Assembly (NCBI GenBank): GCA_036873755.1
Contig: JAVTVY010017392.1
Coordinates: forward strand, 62,001-126,000
Direction: 5' to 3'
DNA: 64,000 bases
DNA from: Hanleya hanleyi
Lineage: Eukaryota; Mollusca; Polyplacophora; Lepidopleurida; Hanleyidae
Every line of letters starts with the position of its first letter. Position 1 is the first letter of the stretch. A program made the translations under genes and the position numbers. Positions 11,401-26,400 of this stretch are shown here, in pieces. The notes beneath the pieces are model-generated. The model made no database searches, had not been told where the DNA came from, and worked only from the letters and a program-made list of their open reading frames with translations.

Positions 11401-14400
11401 CTCTTTTGGTCCGATTCGAAAATCCAATATGGCCACCAGGCAGCCATCTTGGATTTCCCCATGAAACCTTGTTATCGCGATTTCTCAGGAACTACTGCAT
11501 GGATCTTTCTCAAATTTGGTACACAGGTTCCCCTTGGGGTCTAGTTGTGCAAAGAAACCTTTTTTGGTCCGATTCGAAAATCCGATATGGCCGCCAGGCA
11601 GCCATCTTGGATTTCCCCATGAAACCTTGTTATCGCGATTTCTCAGGAACTACTGCATGGATCTTTCTCAAATTTGGTACACAGGTTCCCCTTGGGGTCT
11701 AGTTGTGCAAGAAACCTTTTTTGGTCCGATCCGAAAATCCAATATGGCCACCAGGCAGCCATCTTGGATTTCCCCATGAAACCTTGTTATCACGATTTCT
11801 CAGGAACTCCTGCATGGATCTTTCTCAAATTTGGTACACAGGTTCCCCTTGGGGTCTAGTTGTGCAAGAAACCTTTTTAGGTCCGATTCGAAAATCCAAT
11901 ATGGCCACCGGGCAGCCATCTTGGATTTCCCCATGAAACCTTGTTATCGCGATTTCTCAGGAACTTATACTGCATGGATCTTTCTCAAATTTGGTACATA
12001 GGTTCCGCTTGGGGTCTAGTTGTGCAAGATACCTTTTCTGGTCCGATTCGAAAATCCAATATGGCCACCAGGCAGCCATCTTGGATTTCCCCCATGAAAC
12101 CTTGTTATTGGGATTTCTCAGGAACTTCTGCATGGATCTTTCTCAAATCTGGTACACAGGTTCCCCTTGGGGTCTAGTTGTGCAAGATACCTTTTTTGGT
12201 GCGATTCGAGAATCCAATATGGCCACCGGGCAGCCATCTTGGATTTCCCCATGAAACTGTGTTATCGTCATTTCTCAGGAAGTGCTGTATGGATCTTTCT
12301 CAAATTTGGTACACAGGTTCCACTTGGGGTCTAGTTTTGCAAGATACCTTTTTCGGTCCGAATCGAAAATCCAATATGGCCACAAGGCAGCCATCTTGAA
12401 TTTCTCGATGAATCCTTGTTATCGTGATTTCTCAGGAACTACTGCATGGATCTTTCTAAAATTTGGTACACAGGTTCCCCTTGGGGTCTAGTTGTGCAAG
12501 ATACCTTTTTCGGTCCGATTCGAAAAACCAATATGGCCACCAGGCAGCCATATTGGATTTTCCCATGAAACCTTATCGCGATTTCTCAGGAACTACTGCA
12601 TGGATCTTTCTCAAATTTGGTACACAGGTTCCCCTTGGGATCTAGTTGTGCAAGATACCTTTCCTGGTACGATTTGAAAATCCAGTATAGCCACCAACCA
12701 GCCATCTTGGAATTCCCCATGAAACTTTATCGTCATTTCTCAGGAACTACTGCATGGATCTTTCTCTTTTTTGGTACACAGATTCCCCTGTGGCGGAGTT
12801 GGCCACGATATCAAAGCTAAGCACATCATATACTTAGCTTCGAACTTTTACTTATGCTTCTATAAGATATACCGGATTATTATAATTGCTGTCGTATACA
12901 GATAAATGCTTTCCGTGTGCCAGGTTTTCCAAATGAAAGTTATAGCGCTGACACTGGAGATGAGAGAGCGAGGTCAATGAGCGGGTCGACTTATCCGATT
13001 CCCAATCAAATCATTGAAAGTTAAAACGCACACAAGACCATGTGCAGTAATAATGACTTATAAAGTCATCCTGTGCAACACAGGAAAGGAACAGACTTTA
13101 GAGGGTACGCGTTTTATATTATAAAATAATAGATAATTTGAGAATTGTTACGTAGATCTGAGTTTCTTAGAACCGGAAACTACAAGAGATGACATTTTAA
13201 CGCGCGCTCTTATAATATACTTTAGCATCTAACTTTTAGTTATGATATAACGGATGTGCTTTTAATCGCTCTCGTATACAGATAAATGCATTCCGTGTCA
13301 ATCATGATCGATAAATACTACAAGCGCTTACGTGCCAGGTTTTCCAGAGGAAAGTTATAGGTCCGACAATGAAGACGAGAGTGGGAGGGTCAATGAGTGG
13401 GTCGACTCACCCGAAGCCCATCCAAATCACTGAATGTTAGAACGCACACAAGACCGTACACGGTGTTACTGAATTATGACGTCATGCTAAGAACACAGGG
13501 AATAAAAACGTTAGCGTTTACGCGTCTTATATTATAAAATCATAGATAAATGGTAATTGTTATCTATAACTGAGTTTCCTAGAACCGAAACGTACAAAAG
13601 AGAAAATTTATGTGGAACCAACCGTTGGTAAGTATGTTCCAAATGCGACTAATTGAAATGGATAAAACTTTAGTGATTATTCTTTTGATTGTTCAGTCCA
13701 ACCGAAAGAACTTTTCTCTTTCTTGAGGGTGAGGTGATATAAGAAGATTAATCATTCTGGTTACAGGCTATACCATTTGCGTAGCTCGAATTCTCATGCG
13801 TAAATTCAAAATGAAGATAACGATTAGCCGTTTGAATGCTCTTCGTTCTTTTTAATACGTTTTTCGTACAATACGAGGCATTTCCCAACCCAAAGAAACA
13901 TATTTATCAAATTCAATCTTTTCGATTTCGAAGTCGATCATATCAGAATCATTTTGAGTTTATTGCGTCCGTTGGGAGAATCATGATTAAATTGGAGCGG
14001 GCAGGGGTCAGCCTGGATACCAGCTTTTCCACGTTTATTGTTGTTTTGCTTTTCTCGTCTGGGTTTGAAATTTCCACCATATCTCAGGCGAGATCAAGTA
14101 TTCTTCGACAAATAGATATTGATATTATTTTATCAACGTGATCACATTTAAATACCATGAACAGTTTAAGAGAAGGAAAAAATTTAAAGGAAAAAAAAAC
14201 GGGGGAAAATCGACCTGTTATAGCCGGTGTACGTGTGACGTCACTGTGTCGTCATCAGAGCAGCTAATTATAGTTTGCTCTTTCGGTTGGAATAATACTT
14301 TAATATATATTTTTAATTCAGGTGCCAGTATTTGGAGTTTTGTCTTGGCTTTGGTAAATGTACACCAAATGTTGGCGTAAATGGGGACATAGGGTTGAAG

Positions 14401-17400
14401 CCGTACATTGTTCGACAATGGGGAGAGGGGGGGGGGGGCTACTGGAAGAATGTGGGGTGTATGGTTAAAATGTCTCGAACTGAACTTAATAGTAACGTAT
14501 TTATCTGGATCAATAAATTTACCTCGAATTAATGTATAAACTTGATATTTAAAGTAAAGGATCGGTTCCAAAACAACGGTTTAGTACATTTCAAGTACAT
14601 CGACAATATATACGGCAATAGACATGTCATAACTAAGGTAGAAGAAAAGGCAACGAAAACATGTCGGTAAAACAGAGAGTTTGTTTTAATTGTCCCGGTC
14701 AAATTGAAGACGAGAAACATGTATTGTGCAGGTGTCCTCTTTATGAAGACATCGCCGATTTTTGGCTTTTTGTCGAAGAAGTTGAATTTATCTACGTTAA
14801 TTTTAAATATATCAGCGATCAAGACAGAATGCTCCATGTTCTCTCCAACTGCCAGAATCTGCTATGAAATACTACGCCGGAGACAATGTATTTTGCGCGC
14901 GTGATATCAGTAGACCGGTCGTGTAATTTATCTAATATGTGTTATGTAATGTGTAATGTCTCTCATAACTCAGTGGGGGTGGTATCGGTGATATTTGTTT
15001 GTAACTGTATAAGATTTTATCACGATTGCTTATGATGAGACATAAATACATATTTATCTAAGTTTTCGGAAGTTGTGTCTCGGTCAGCCTAGTGATTATG
15101 ATGATATGTTAAGGGAAATACTGTCTTCGCCACCACCAGATTCCCATGTTAATTTACCACTAAGGTTAATTAACGATTTTTGACAATTAAGTATTGTACC
15201 GACTTTACAAGGAAAATCATATGAATTAAAAATACTGTTAATTCAACGATACGGATTTGATATTTTCGGACCATCATGGTGTCTTGCCAGCATCAATGAA
15301 AACTTTTCACTGCTTCTCTCTTGTTGCAAACTACATGTAGCCCATTTTTGTGCATGATATGATTTGTTTACGGGTTTTTTCAATTTGTTGCTAACACCGT
15401 TATATGAATAAGGTCTTTGAACTATGGACACAGAAATTCTTTGATTGACGACGCCTGAATATTGAATGACGGATTAGATGCTTGTATGATAAATATATTC
15501 TGGAAACAAGCAAATTCGGTTTCACCACGTTCGAGTTACATAGAAACCACTGGTTGCACGTTTGAAAGGCGAAATTGCTCAACATCTTTCTCTCTCTCTC
15601 TTTTCCTGAATTTTCCAAATGTCGGAATCTCATAATGACGCCAGTAAATGTTGCACAAATGTCAGAAAGTTTCTGCTCACTTGTTCCCTTCGGTCCGGAG
15701 ATGGGTTGAACAGTTTGGTGTGGAGAGAGGAGCTTGTAATTGTTGTTATCTCCATATCATCACCAACTGCATTTTTGAGGTAAGCTTCGGTAGCCGGAAC
15801 ATGATTTTTTTCTTTGTAATGGAGCCAATCAAGTATGCCAAGAAGACGAGCGCATAACGGAAAGGTTTTCCAGTGTCACTGGAACTCCAGAATACCCTTG
15901 GATACAAACGACAGACATCAATCGAATCGGTCACTAGACAGTGCAGTTATGAAAGCGTGATTTGAGGCAGTGTTTAAAAACTTCGAGATCCATCACAACG
16001 TTCAAATACACCAGCTGGATTTATATGTTAACCAGCAGAACAATTCAGTTAAATCAGATGTATACACAACATCAGGTAAGGCATATACACCCTAAACAGA
16101 AACATATGAAACGGGACGTTCTTTCCTGGAACATTCTTTCCTCTCAGATCGGCTTACTTTGAAATAAAAAATTCAATAGCATTGCAAAAATGGCTTGTCA
16201 AGTCGTTTTCGGAACATTCTTTCCTCTCACATCGGCTTACTTTGAAAATTCAATAACAGTGGAAACATGGCTTGTCAAGTCGTTTTCGGATGCAGCAACT
16301 TTCAGATCGAAAATATGAGATTTAACATTCCTAACAGTCAGGGAGAATGTCACAGAGGTTGCGCATAACATGCATAACGTGGAAAGAGACACTTCTAAGC
16401 TACCACTTACGATATATGTTTTCTGGCTGTAAACCTGTGGTCCAGAAGTTGTCTTTGAACGGAGCCACACCCAGAGCATCAGCGAAAATTGAAGATATGC
16501 CTATCTTCCATTGGTACGGGTCAAGATGATAGTCATCGCTTACTCGAGCCTGTAAAATTAAACAATTTTACAATTAAAAGGAGATCACACTTGTCTGTGA
16601 AGCTTTAGTCTATCGGCAATAATCTTAAGCATCTGAATTTCTGATCGGACAATGAACTCCCTCTAAATTTATATTGACTTTTCTGAGAAATGCATTTTTG
16701 TGCTCAGAAGCAATTCAATCATAATAGAAGAAGCTTTTTCCCCGGCCTATACATCATCAATTCGATGACAGCAATGGAATAAAATTAAAGTATTTCAGTC
16801 TACAAAGTAGTTCGAATCTGAGCGACCGAATAATTATGTAACAAATGGCTGTGATATAGATGTGTGTATACATTTATACTAGCCTGTGTGACAACGGAAA
16901 TTTCCAGACTCTGCAATGCTTGACGAGACTGGGCCATACAATACTGTAGTGTGATACCATTCTTGGCCGCCCCTTTCCCCATTTGTATCAGCCAATCGCG
17001 ACCAATGTTCGTGGTTGCTAATGTGGCATTCAAACCATTGAATTCGACATTCAGCCAATCCTGAAACAAACACAAAAGCCATCTCAATAAATATAATTTA
17101 AAATAATTACCAGCATACAAATGCTCTTTGTAAATAGCTGTGCCAGAATAATTACTCAATAAGGCAATAATATATAAACAGATCGGCTATCATATTCTCA
17201 TGGGCGCAAATTGAGTATTCATGTATTTTTTTGGTAAAGTTTAATCAATGTAGGTAATGCATACTCAATCCAGAGAAAATATTTGTTGATAACTGTACAC
17301 AATTGGTGAAATTGTGAAAGATGTATCGTTTCTGTATCAAAGCAGGATCTACATCCGCCAGATCTGAAAGTGCCGGAAGAACTGGAATCAAAATTGTACC

Positions 17401-20400
17401 AATTTCTCATCTCCTGTCTTCAGTTACATCAGAACATGCGAACACATTGCACCTATCCTTTATCAGATTGAAAACAAAGTTACCTGTTCGTAGCTAATCA
17501 ATCCCCATTTCTTCGCATCCCTTAATAAGTCGGTCCAAAATTTCTTTAAAATATAATAAAATACATAGCATAGTTAAAAATGGAATCATCTCAGCAGTGA
17601 AGTAATGATTCTAAATCCACGACCGCAGATGGGAATTGGCTCAGTTTCTTCTAATGGATGTAGTCTAAGTGATTAAAACAGGTCACCCCTTTTACATGAC
17701 ATCATTCTCATGGCATTGGATGGTACTAGCACTACCCGTTTTGGAGGTTGCAAACTGTGACAATTATGGAATGACAACATGAGTAATAACGTAATTAGTG
17801 AGCACGAACAGTCGCGCATAGATTACTATTACTTCATGTGTGACATGTGGTCATGTCATCTGGTATATCCACATGAACAGCTACAACAAAATCATCACGC
17901 ATATCATTTTTGGTTCTTGTGATGTTTTTAGAAATATGCAGTCAGCATATTTTGTTTGTTGGATCATATGACTTCTTATCAAAACGCCGGCATTGTTTTC
18001 CACCATCCAGGTAATGTTTCGTTTAATTCCAACAGATTATATAAATCAAAAAGAAATCACTGCGAACGAGTGGAATGAGCTTTTCCGATGAAAAAATAAG
18101 GATATTTTCATTGGCCGGTGGAATGAAGTGTGAGTACATCCAACCAATCATGGAATTTGTGTTAAGATCAATTGTATAATTACTTACTAAATCTTGGGGT
18201 ATCGCTTTATCTCCTTCGACGATAAAGGTATAGTTACCACCATTCTGGCTTGCATAGCTTGTGTTCGACGACCTGAGAAAACGAGATTTCCGAGGGACGA
18301 ATTCAGCTTTGACTGATATATTAGGTTTCTCACACGAAGAAAGTAGTATGCAAATGCTTTCCGTAATAATAATGGTTGCGATTAAAAACAGCCTTGTGTA
18401 CACTGGTTCTCGTCAGATCACCGAGGTTAAGCAACGTTGAGCTCGGCCAATACACGGATGGATGACCAGGTGCTGTACTGGCCGCACTGATCAGTGTCCA
18501 GGATAATAGGAACTGTGGACACTCTCGTGTTCTGGTACAGCTACAGTCGTGATATGACTGAAACAATTGTTGAAAACGACGTTAAATCCTACTGACTGAC
18601 TGACTCACTCACTCACTTGTTTTGAGGAATTGCTGAATTAGTGTGGTTGTTTTTGTATAACGAAGCCAAGGTTCCAACCATTCCAATTCTCTCTGTTATT
18701 TAGTTTCATTAATCTGACAAAATAAATAATATAAACATTACTAAAATAATTGAAATTATATATCGGTCATACATGAACAGTCACAATGAAATCGTGACTG
18801 AGATGCATACACTAGATAACGATTTTACCACGGATGTGATAAAGATGCGTCTTTAGTATTTTTAGAAATTTTCTCACAGAGGTCATCCTTTGTTAGTGTA
18901 TCAAAAGGTAAGCCCCAGTCTGAGTTAATTGCTAAGACGTCATTAAACTCTGACTGGTTAGTGCGATTGTAGCTCAATACGTTACATTGATATCTACGTT
19001 TCTTCGGAATACGTGATTTTAGGGTAACATACTTGGTAATGTGATCACTATAGATCAGTTGATTAAGTTCAAAACTGGCTATTGAGTCATTTTAATGAGG
19101 CAGAGCGCTGTCACACAAGTCTTCGTTCAAATCTCCGATAATTACCACATTTCTATCCGGATTGGCACCGAGGACGGATTCAATGTTTTCGTATATGATT
19201 TGCCATTTATCGATAGTTGTGCCAGGCGGTCGGTATGAGGTACATATGAGGGTGTTGAAGCAGTGTGCCTCCATCCACACCATTTCAGTTCTATAAGGAA
19301 TTTAGTGGCGATCAGGAAGACTGACAAGGCAACTCGCAGTAGGTTGGTAAATGAGCATGGTATTCAAAGACTGAAGAGAAGATTTTTTGCATATAAAAAT
19401 ACGACCAAATATACCAACTGCCGCACGATATCATTACCCATTATCAGTTAATTGATAAATATAGACGGAAGCTAGAAAACGTGCGGCGCGGCAATCGCTG
19501 TGGACATTGAGCAACACGCGCATCACATAGTCTAGGTGGTATACATAACATGTGATTGTGAAAATACGTGCAATAAATGGGCAAGCTGCTCATAGCAATT
19601 ACAAGCGTCTGGTACGTCATTCATAATTCAGCCGTCGTCCATTAAAGAATATTCGCGTCCATAATCCAAAGAACTATTCCATATTTCATATAACAGTATT
19701 AGCACCAAATTCAAAAAGACAATCATAGTATACATAAACATAGGCTAGTTTCCTGCAAGAGAGAAGCGGTCAACAGTTTTCAGTGATGCCGGCAAGACAT
19801 CATGACGTTCCAAAAATATCAAATCCGTATCGCTGATCAGTATTCTTAATCCATAATATTCGTTGTAAAGTCGTCATCTAAAGAATGATGTATCTCAGTC
19901 ACGTTTTGATTGTGACTGTTCATATGAGTACCATGAGAATATTGAAGTACATGAGTTCATACGGCCGCTAGCCCCGGGTTAAGCGGAATTAGATACAAGT
20001 TACGAAACGTAACGCCATAGATCTTACACGCTACGCTCGTATTTTGCTATCAGCATGCTATATGTGTCGCCAAATTTGAGAAACTTTAAGAGGAGGCGCT
20101 TGGTGGTGTAGCCCTATTTAAAAAGTTTTTGCAACAATGTTTTGTGACGTTGATTAAAATCGTAACACAGGATCTAGCAAATGCTACTCGGCGTGATATG
20201 TATACGCCATATGCAGGTTCCACTGGAATATTACTTTCCAGAAAGGGATAGTTTACGATGTATAAATTGTAATCATCTCTTTTGTCATGCAGTCGACGAG
20301 AGAAAAACCCCATTTAATTTTTATAGAGATATAGGTCTAAATATGATGTGCCTGTAGGGTTATCTGTAGTTACCTTCAAATCCAGTGAAGGTGTATATAT

Positions 20401-23400
20401 ATCCTTCACTGCGTCATTTATATAGCGATTATCCACAGCGAAAAGATCGTCTATATAACGTTTGGTGAATGAGAAGGAACGGGCTTTGAATTGATCGGTT
20501 TTTCAAAGCGCCTGCATATAGTCATATTCATAAGAGAATAGATATAGGTCAGCCAATAGGGGTGCACAATTAGTACCCATTGGAATACCTATATGCTGTT
20601 GATATATTGTGTTGCCAAATTTCAGATAGATAGTGTTAATGAGAAATTCAAGCAACTCTATAAACAAAGAAACATCCCATGAATGATATTTCTTAAAGAA
20701 TGCTTTATGGCTTCCGACATTAATAAATCTACGATCAGTTTTCTTGAACACAGATACTATTAATGAACTTAGACGGCCAATAAGTTCCTGATGAGGGATT
20801 GTAGTATAGAGAAGCACAGAGTGGTGGATGTAAATGTCCGTATTACGGCGTTGAACAAACAATTGAATATAATATAACATAAATAAAAAATGATGAGTAA
20901 ATAGTCACCCAGAAGCACGAATGCAATGAGGTGAATGGTAACGAGCTCAGGTGGATCAACAAGTGGAAAGCTTTCAAACTGATGAAGTGAATTTTATCAA
21001 CAAGTACGTACGAGGCAATAGACCGCTTTATACGAACACGTAAAGTGTGAAAAAGATTGGTGAGGTAAAGTCCGTGTTCCGCTTCCAGTGTAAAAATGTA
21101 GTTGGTAAGAAATTACAAGTTAGTTACTGATTTTCCATAACGAGGCCTGCTCCATAACAATAGGTATAAAATATATAACTGCAGAAAAACGGGTGATGTA
21201 CATCATAAAATTGGTGACTGATTGTCTCCCTTATTTGTACAATTGATTGACTTTGGTTGTCTACGTGAACAGTTTTTAGACAACAGGAATGGTTGACATA
21301 GATGCTTTCGATGACCAAGTTGAGTATAAATCGGTGGACTCATATTGAATTTATGTATAAGACGAGTGATAGAGCTTGCAGTATCTATGAATTAACTGTT
21401 TGAGATCAGTAAATTTCAGATATTGTATAACTATGTTATATAAACTGATCTGAGCCATAGTTTATTTATTGCTTAACGTTGTAAGTAATTCACATATAGA
21501 ATGAGTAGAATGAACTCTGACAACAAAGGCGACATGTATACAAGCTAGGATTACAAGTGAAGTGATCTGTAATATGATAATCAACAATTTAATAATCAAA
21601 TGTTTGCAGCTATGACATTTCATACTGATGAAGTTTGTTTTTGTCAATAGGTACATACCAAGCACTAGATCGATTTGCACGAATGCATAAAAGTGTGAAC
21701 AAGATTGTTCTCAGGCACATGACCTGGTAGAATTGGTGACAAATTTTCTCTCTTATTTGCACAATCATTGAATGCGTATGGAAGAAAGTTTTAAGCAGCA
21801 GTGGAATAATTAATGTAGGAACTTTTTCATTTATTAAAACTGAGTGGAAAGGAAATGTCTATCAAGTACATGCAGACATTAATTAGGCGGTGTTATGTAA
21901 TGCCCCCGTCCAATAATTCTCACTCTCTCTGGGACTATATTGTTCATCTTATGTAGATAGGTGTCGTATTTGATATTTGAATAGTGGCTGCAATCGTTCA
22001 TTGGCAACTGTATAGTCTTTGAAGTGATCGGACTATTAATATTCAGGAATAGCCTACCCTATATCTCGCCGAGTTGATGGTCGTGTATGAGCTGTCCGCG
22101 GTCGCCAAATTCGGACAATCTGTAGAAGATATTGCCATCATACGTCCAAGCGCTGTCAATCTTCTTCTCATTTTTCTTCCCAAGCAGGGCTTTGAACAAA
22201 TGGTATCTACGTTTGGTTAGGTTCTCATTATTGTAGATCTTATTGGCAGGAGCTTCTTTCAGCTGTGTTCGACATTTGATGAGTTTTGTACGAGCACGGT
22301 ACGAGATGAACTTGCAAGAATCTATGTTTTACGTGCATTAGTAAAGCGTGATCGAGAAATATCGTTTTCTTTAAATGTCCAGGTCGATGGCCAACTGTAT
22401 CATGCATTGTCTCGTCCCCTTGGAGTTTTACCGATTATTCGAACACTTTCTCTGGGAGTATATTGTTCATTTTTATCATACTGCGAAGGATTTTCATCTC
22501 GCAGTTTCGTAACTTCTCGATCGGTTTCCTCCAACTTTGTGGCGACTGTTGAAAAATGTCCATGGAGACGTTCCGCCTTGTCTTGATAGCAGAACATTTT
22601 TATCATCATTTTGCTTTTGCATTAGATCGAGTTTTGTTGCCAATTCCGGGAAGCGCTGGATACACGCGTTCATTGCTGCAACTAGCGGCTGAAATGCGGC
22701 TGCAACAGCTTGTTGAACTATAGCATTCAGGTGAGATTGTATAGCTGGTTTGAAGAGACTCATGTGGTGTTTCTGTAATAGCTGGAGCTAAATTGGGTAG
22801 CGAATTACATCTTTTAATAGCGGGGTTTTCTGAATGATGTGAGGCGGAACTAAATCTAAATGAGTTGACATCTATAACGTCAATCTCATCACCGGTATTG
22901 GTCAGAATGTTTTGAGGGGGGGGGGGGGGTAAATACCGTCTTATTTTGTCGTCGACTCATCCTGCTGAACCTCAATTTTTTGCCCTTGTACATATACTAC
23001 GCGAACTACTATCGAGTGTCCGGCTCAAGATTATGCGTGTACATGTACAGTCAATAGAGTGACGCAAAATATATGATAAAAAATCACAGAATTGCAAGAG
23101 AGCCACATATGAAACTGATCTAGTGAGACCTTGGCATCTCTTTAATCTAACGTCTCTTGTCCGGGCTACATTGCATGTATTTCGTCCAGAGCATCGTCCT
23201 AGTAATTTCTCACATGAACAGTCACAATCAAAGCGTGGCTGAGGTACATCATTTTTAGATGACGACTCTATAACGAATATTATGGATTACGAATACTGAT
23301 CAGCGATACGGATTTGATATTTTGGAACATCATGATGTCTTGCCGGCATCATTGAAAATTGTTGACCGCTTCTCTCTTGCAGGAAACAAGCCTATGTTTA

Positions 23401-26400
23401 TGTATACTTTTGTCTTTTTGAATTTGGTGCTAATACTGTTATATGGAAATGGAATAGGTCTTTGGATTATGGACGCGGATATTCTCTAATGGACGACGGC
23501 TGGATTATGAATGACGGACTAGACGCTTGTAATTCAGAACAATACATTTACGCGAACGGATAAGTGGAGGGTGACAATACAAGATTGGAGTCCATGTTGG
23601 AGAGATATATGATACTGCAATCTGATATATGAATTTGAGCTTACCACCATCGGTTGTGTGCAGAAACTGGCCAACCCGTTTGATCGAAGACATACCTGTG
23701 AATATATTGTATCATAAAATCTGAGTATTTATATTCGAAGGATAAGCTTCATGGTTCTGAGAGCCATAAGATAAGGTAGGAAGCCGAGAATCAATTCAAA
23801 CAGATTAGATCACATTCGCGCCAAAGAAAACCATATGTATAAGAACAATGTTTTATTTGGAAACTATTTTGATTAACTCCTAAACATTTCTGTTGAATTC
23901 ACTTTCTTAGCAGGTTCTATCCCTCATGTCTTAGTTCAGACATGGTACTGTCGATCCAACTAAAAAATATAGACCTATTTGAGAATTGGGTATATGACTA
24001 ATACAGCGAACTGCCATGGTGGTTAATAGCACTCACTGTAGTCCGTTGGGAAATACACTGGGCATGGGGTCCCAGATCTCCACACCGTCATGAGAACCTT
24101 TGAAATACCACCAAGAGTCGTACTGCACATACCTGCAAACCGAAGTCAGTGGATGATGGAAAACTAAATTTGAGACAGAAGTAACGTATATGACTTGAGC
24201 AGAACTAACCTAATTGAAATTACCAAGACAAAACACAACACTGTGCAAGAAGGCCATGCAGAATTCATACTTTCACAAGGCATGATATCTGCTTATACTA
24301 GGAACTACGTATCTCATAATTGAATATACAAAATAAATTGTATTCACATCAACTCAACGCCAGTTCGACAAGTGTACTTTATCCAGAAGTACGGAATATA
24401 CATTATTTGAGAGCTAGATTGGGATCCCGACACAAGTTGAAAGCTATTAAAGCATGTAAGGGGCCAATCTGGAGATAATAGTCGTCAAATATCATTTCAC
24501 GCCTATCCAAAAATTACGTGTTCGTACATTTTGCTCAGCGAGTGAAAAAAATTATGTTGTTACAGTTGAAGAAAACTTTCTGTTAAATGTAACACTTAAA
24601 TCTCTAAGAACAACACAGCCAATTGACCTTGTGTGTATGGTTATTTTTTAGCCGACCATCACCAGATGGTGGGCTGTTCAAATCGCTTTTCGTCCGTGGT
24701 CCGTCCGTCAGTCCGTCCTTCGTCCATCGTCCGTCTGTAAACAATTTTTGTTATCGCGATTTCTCAGGAACTACTGCATGGATCTTTCTCAAATTTGGTA
24801 CACCGGTTCCCCTTGGGGTCTAGTTGTACAAGATACCTTTTCCGGTCCGATTCGATTTCCCCAAGAAACTTTGTTATCGCGATTTCTCAGGAACTACTGC
24901 ATGGATTTTTCTCAAATTTGGTACACAGGTTCCTCTTGGGGTCTAGTTGTGCAAGATACCTTTTCTGGTCCGATTCAAAAATCCAATATGGCCACCAGCC
25001 AACCATCTTGGATTTCCGTATGAAACTTTGTTATCACGATTTCCCAGGAACTACTGCATGGATCTTTTCTGGTTCTGGCCACCAGGCAGCCATATTGGAT
25101 TTCCCCATGGAACTTTGTTATCGCGATTTCTCAGGAACTACTGCATGGATCTTTCTCAAATTTGGTACACAGGTTCCCCTTGGGATCTAGTGTGGAAGAT
25201 AATTGGGTACAAATTTTGTACACAGGTTCCTCTTGGGGTCTAGTTGTGCAAAATCCAATATGGCCACCAGGCGGCCATCTTGGATTTTTCCAATTCAACT
25301 TTGTTATCGTCATTTCTCAGGAAGTACTGCCTGTATCTTTCTCAAATTGGGTACACAGGTTCCCCTTGGTATCTAATTTTGCAAGATACCTTTTTCGGTC
25401 CAATTCGAAAATCCAATATGGCCACCAGGAAGCCATCTTGAATTTCCCCATGAAATTTTGTTATCATGATTTCTCAGGGAATTACTGCATGGATCTTTCT
25501 CAAATTTGGTACACAGGTTCCCCTTGGGGTCCAGTTGTGCAGCATACCTTTTTTTGCTCCGTTTCAAAAATCCAATATGGCCGCATCACGAATTTACCCA
25601 TGAAACATTGTTATCGCGATTTCTCAGGAACTACTGCATGGATCTTTCTCAAATTTGATGCACAGGTTCCCCTTGGGGTCTAGTTGTGCAAGATATCTTT
25701 TCTGGTACGATTCGAAAATCCAATATGGCCACCAGGCAGCCATCTTAGATTTCCCCATGAAACTTTATCGTGATTTCTCAGGAAATACTGCCTGGATCTT
25801 TCTCAAATTTGGTACACAGGCTCTCCTTGGGGTCTAGTTGTGCAAGATATCCGGTCCGATTCGATAAACCAGGTTATGCTTCAAATTAATACGGTATTCC
25901 CGAGTTGTCACGTTGCATAACAAGAGTCGGCGGATCAAACGGTTGGCCATATTCTATATATTGTCTATAGAGAATATCCATACCTTCACCTTCTATATCA
26001 AGGAGTTCAAATGATTCCGAATTAAAATGTATTTCTTCAAATTTTAAATCAGTTTACTTTAGTCCATGGCGTTGCAAGTGAACTGCCTCACCGTTTCGTC
26101 TGCGACGGGTCGGCTACACGAAGGGACGTCACTCCTGTGACGCAACGTCACAGCTCGACAACTGTAGACTACTGCGTGTTTCGATCCAAGGGAGATAATC
26201 AGGATTCAGATATTTTCAAAGTGTCAACATTACTACAAAGACCGGATCCCTTCAGTATTAATGTGGGTACCATCTTACTATTTTCGAGCATGGTATCTTG
26301 AAAGAGATATCTCAAACTAGCCCAGTAAACACAACAGAATTATCAATCCTTCCTACTTATAAAATCTTAGGTATGTTTCATAGCTCATGCCAAAGTGTCA

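Noticed and set aside
10555..12830. Long overlapping open frames with repeated SNLVHRFPLG/RFLRNYCMDL phrases on both strands
   Set aside because: They follow from a stop-poor 157-bp repeat read in shifting frames (157 is not a multiple of 3); the same happens at 24748-25837 and 42556-44459. No start context, splice support or domain.
16884..16890. Canonical GT donor for exon 11
   Set aside because: Frame would require a different acceptor and lose the arginine of RVSDD; kept only as an alternative.
18388..18482. Functional 5S rRNA gene
   Set aside because: Truncated 5' end, diverged sequence and a SINE body and tail attached; a SINE head rather than a gene.
21065..21081. AAAGTCCGTGTTCCGC shared with the foldback arm inner end (62046-62061)
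   Set aside because: Only about 16 bases match and flanks differ; chance or too short to claim a relationship.
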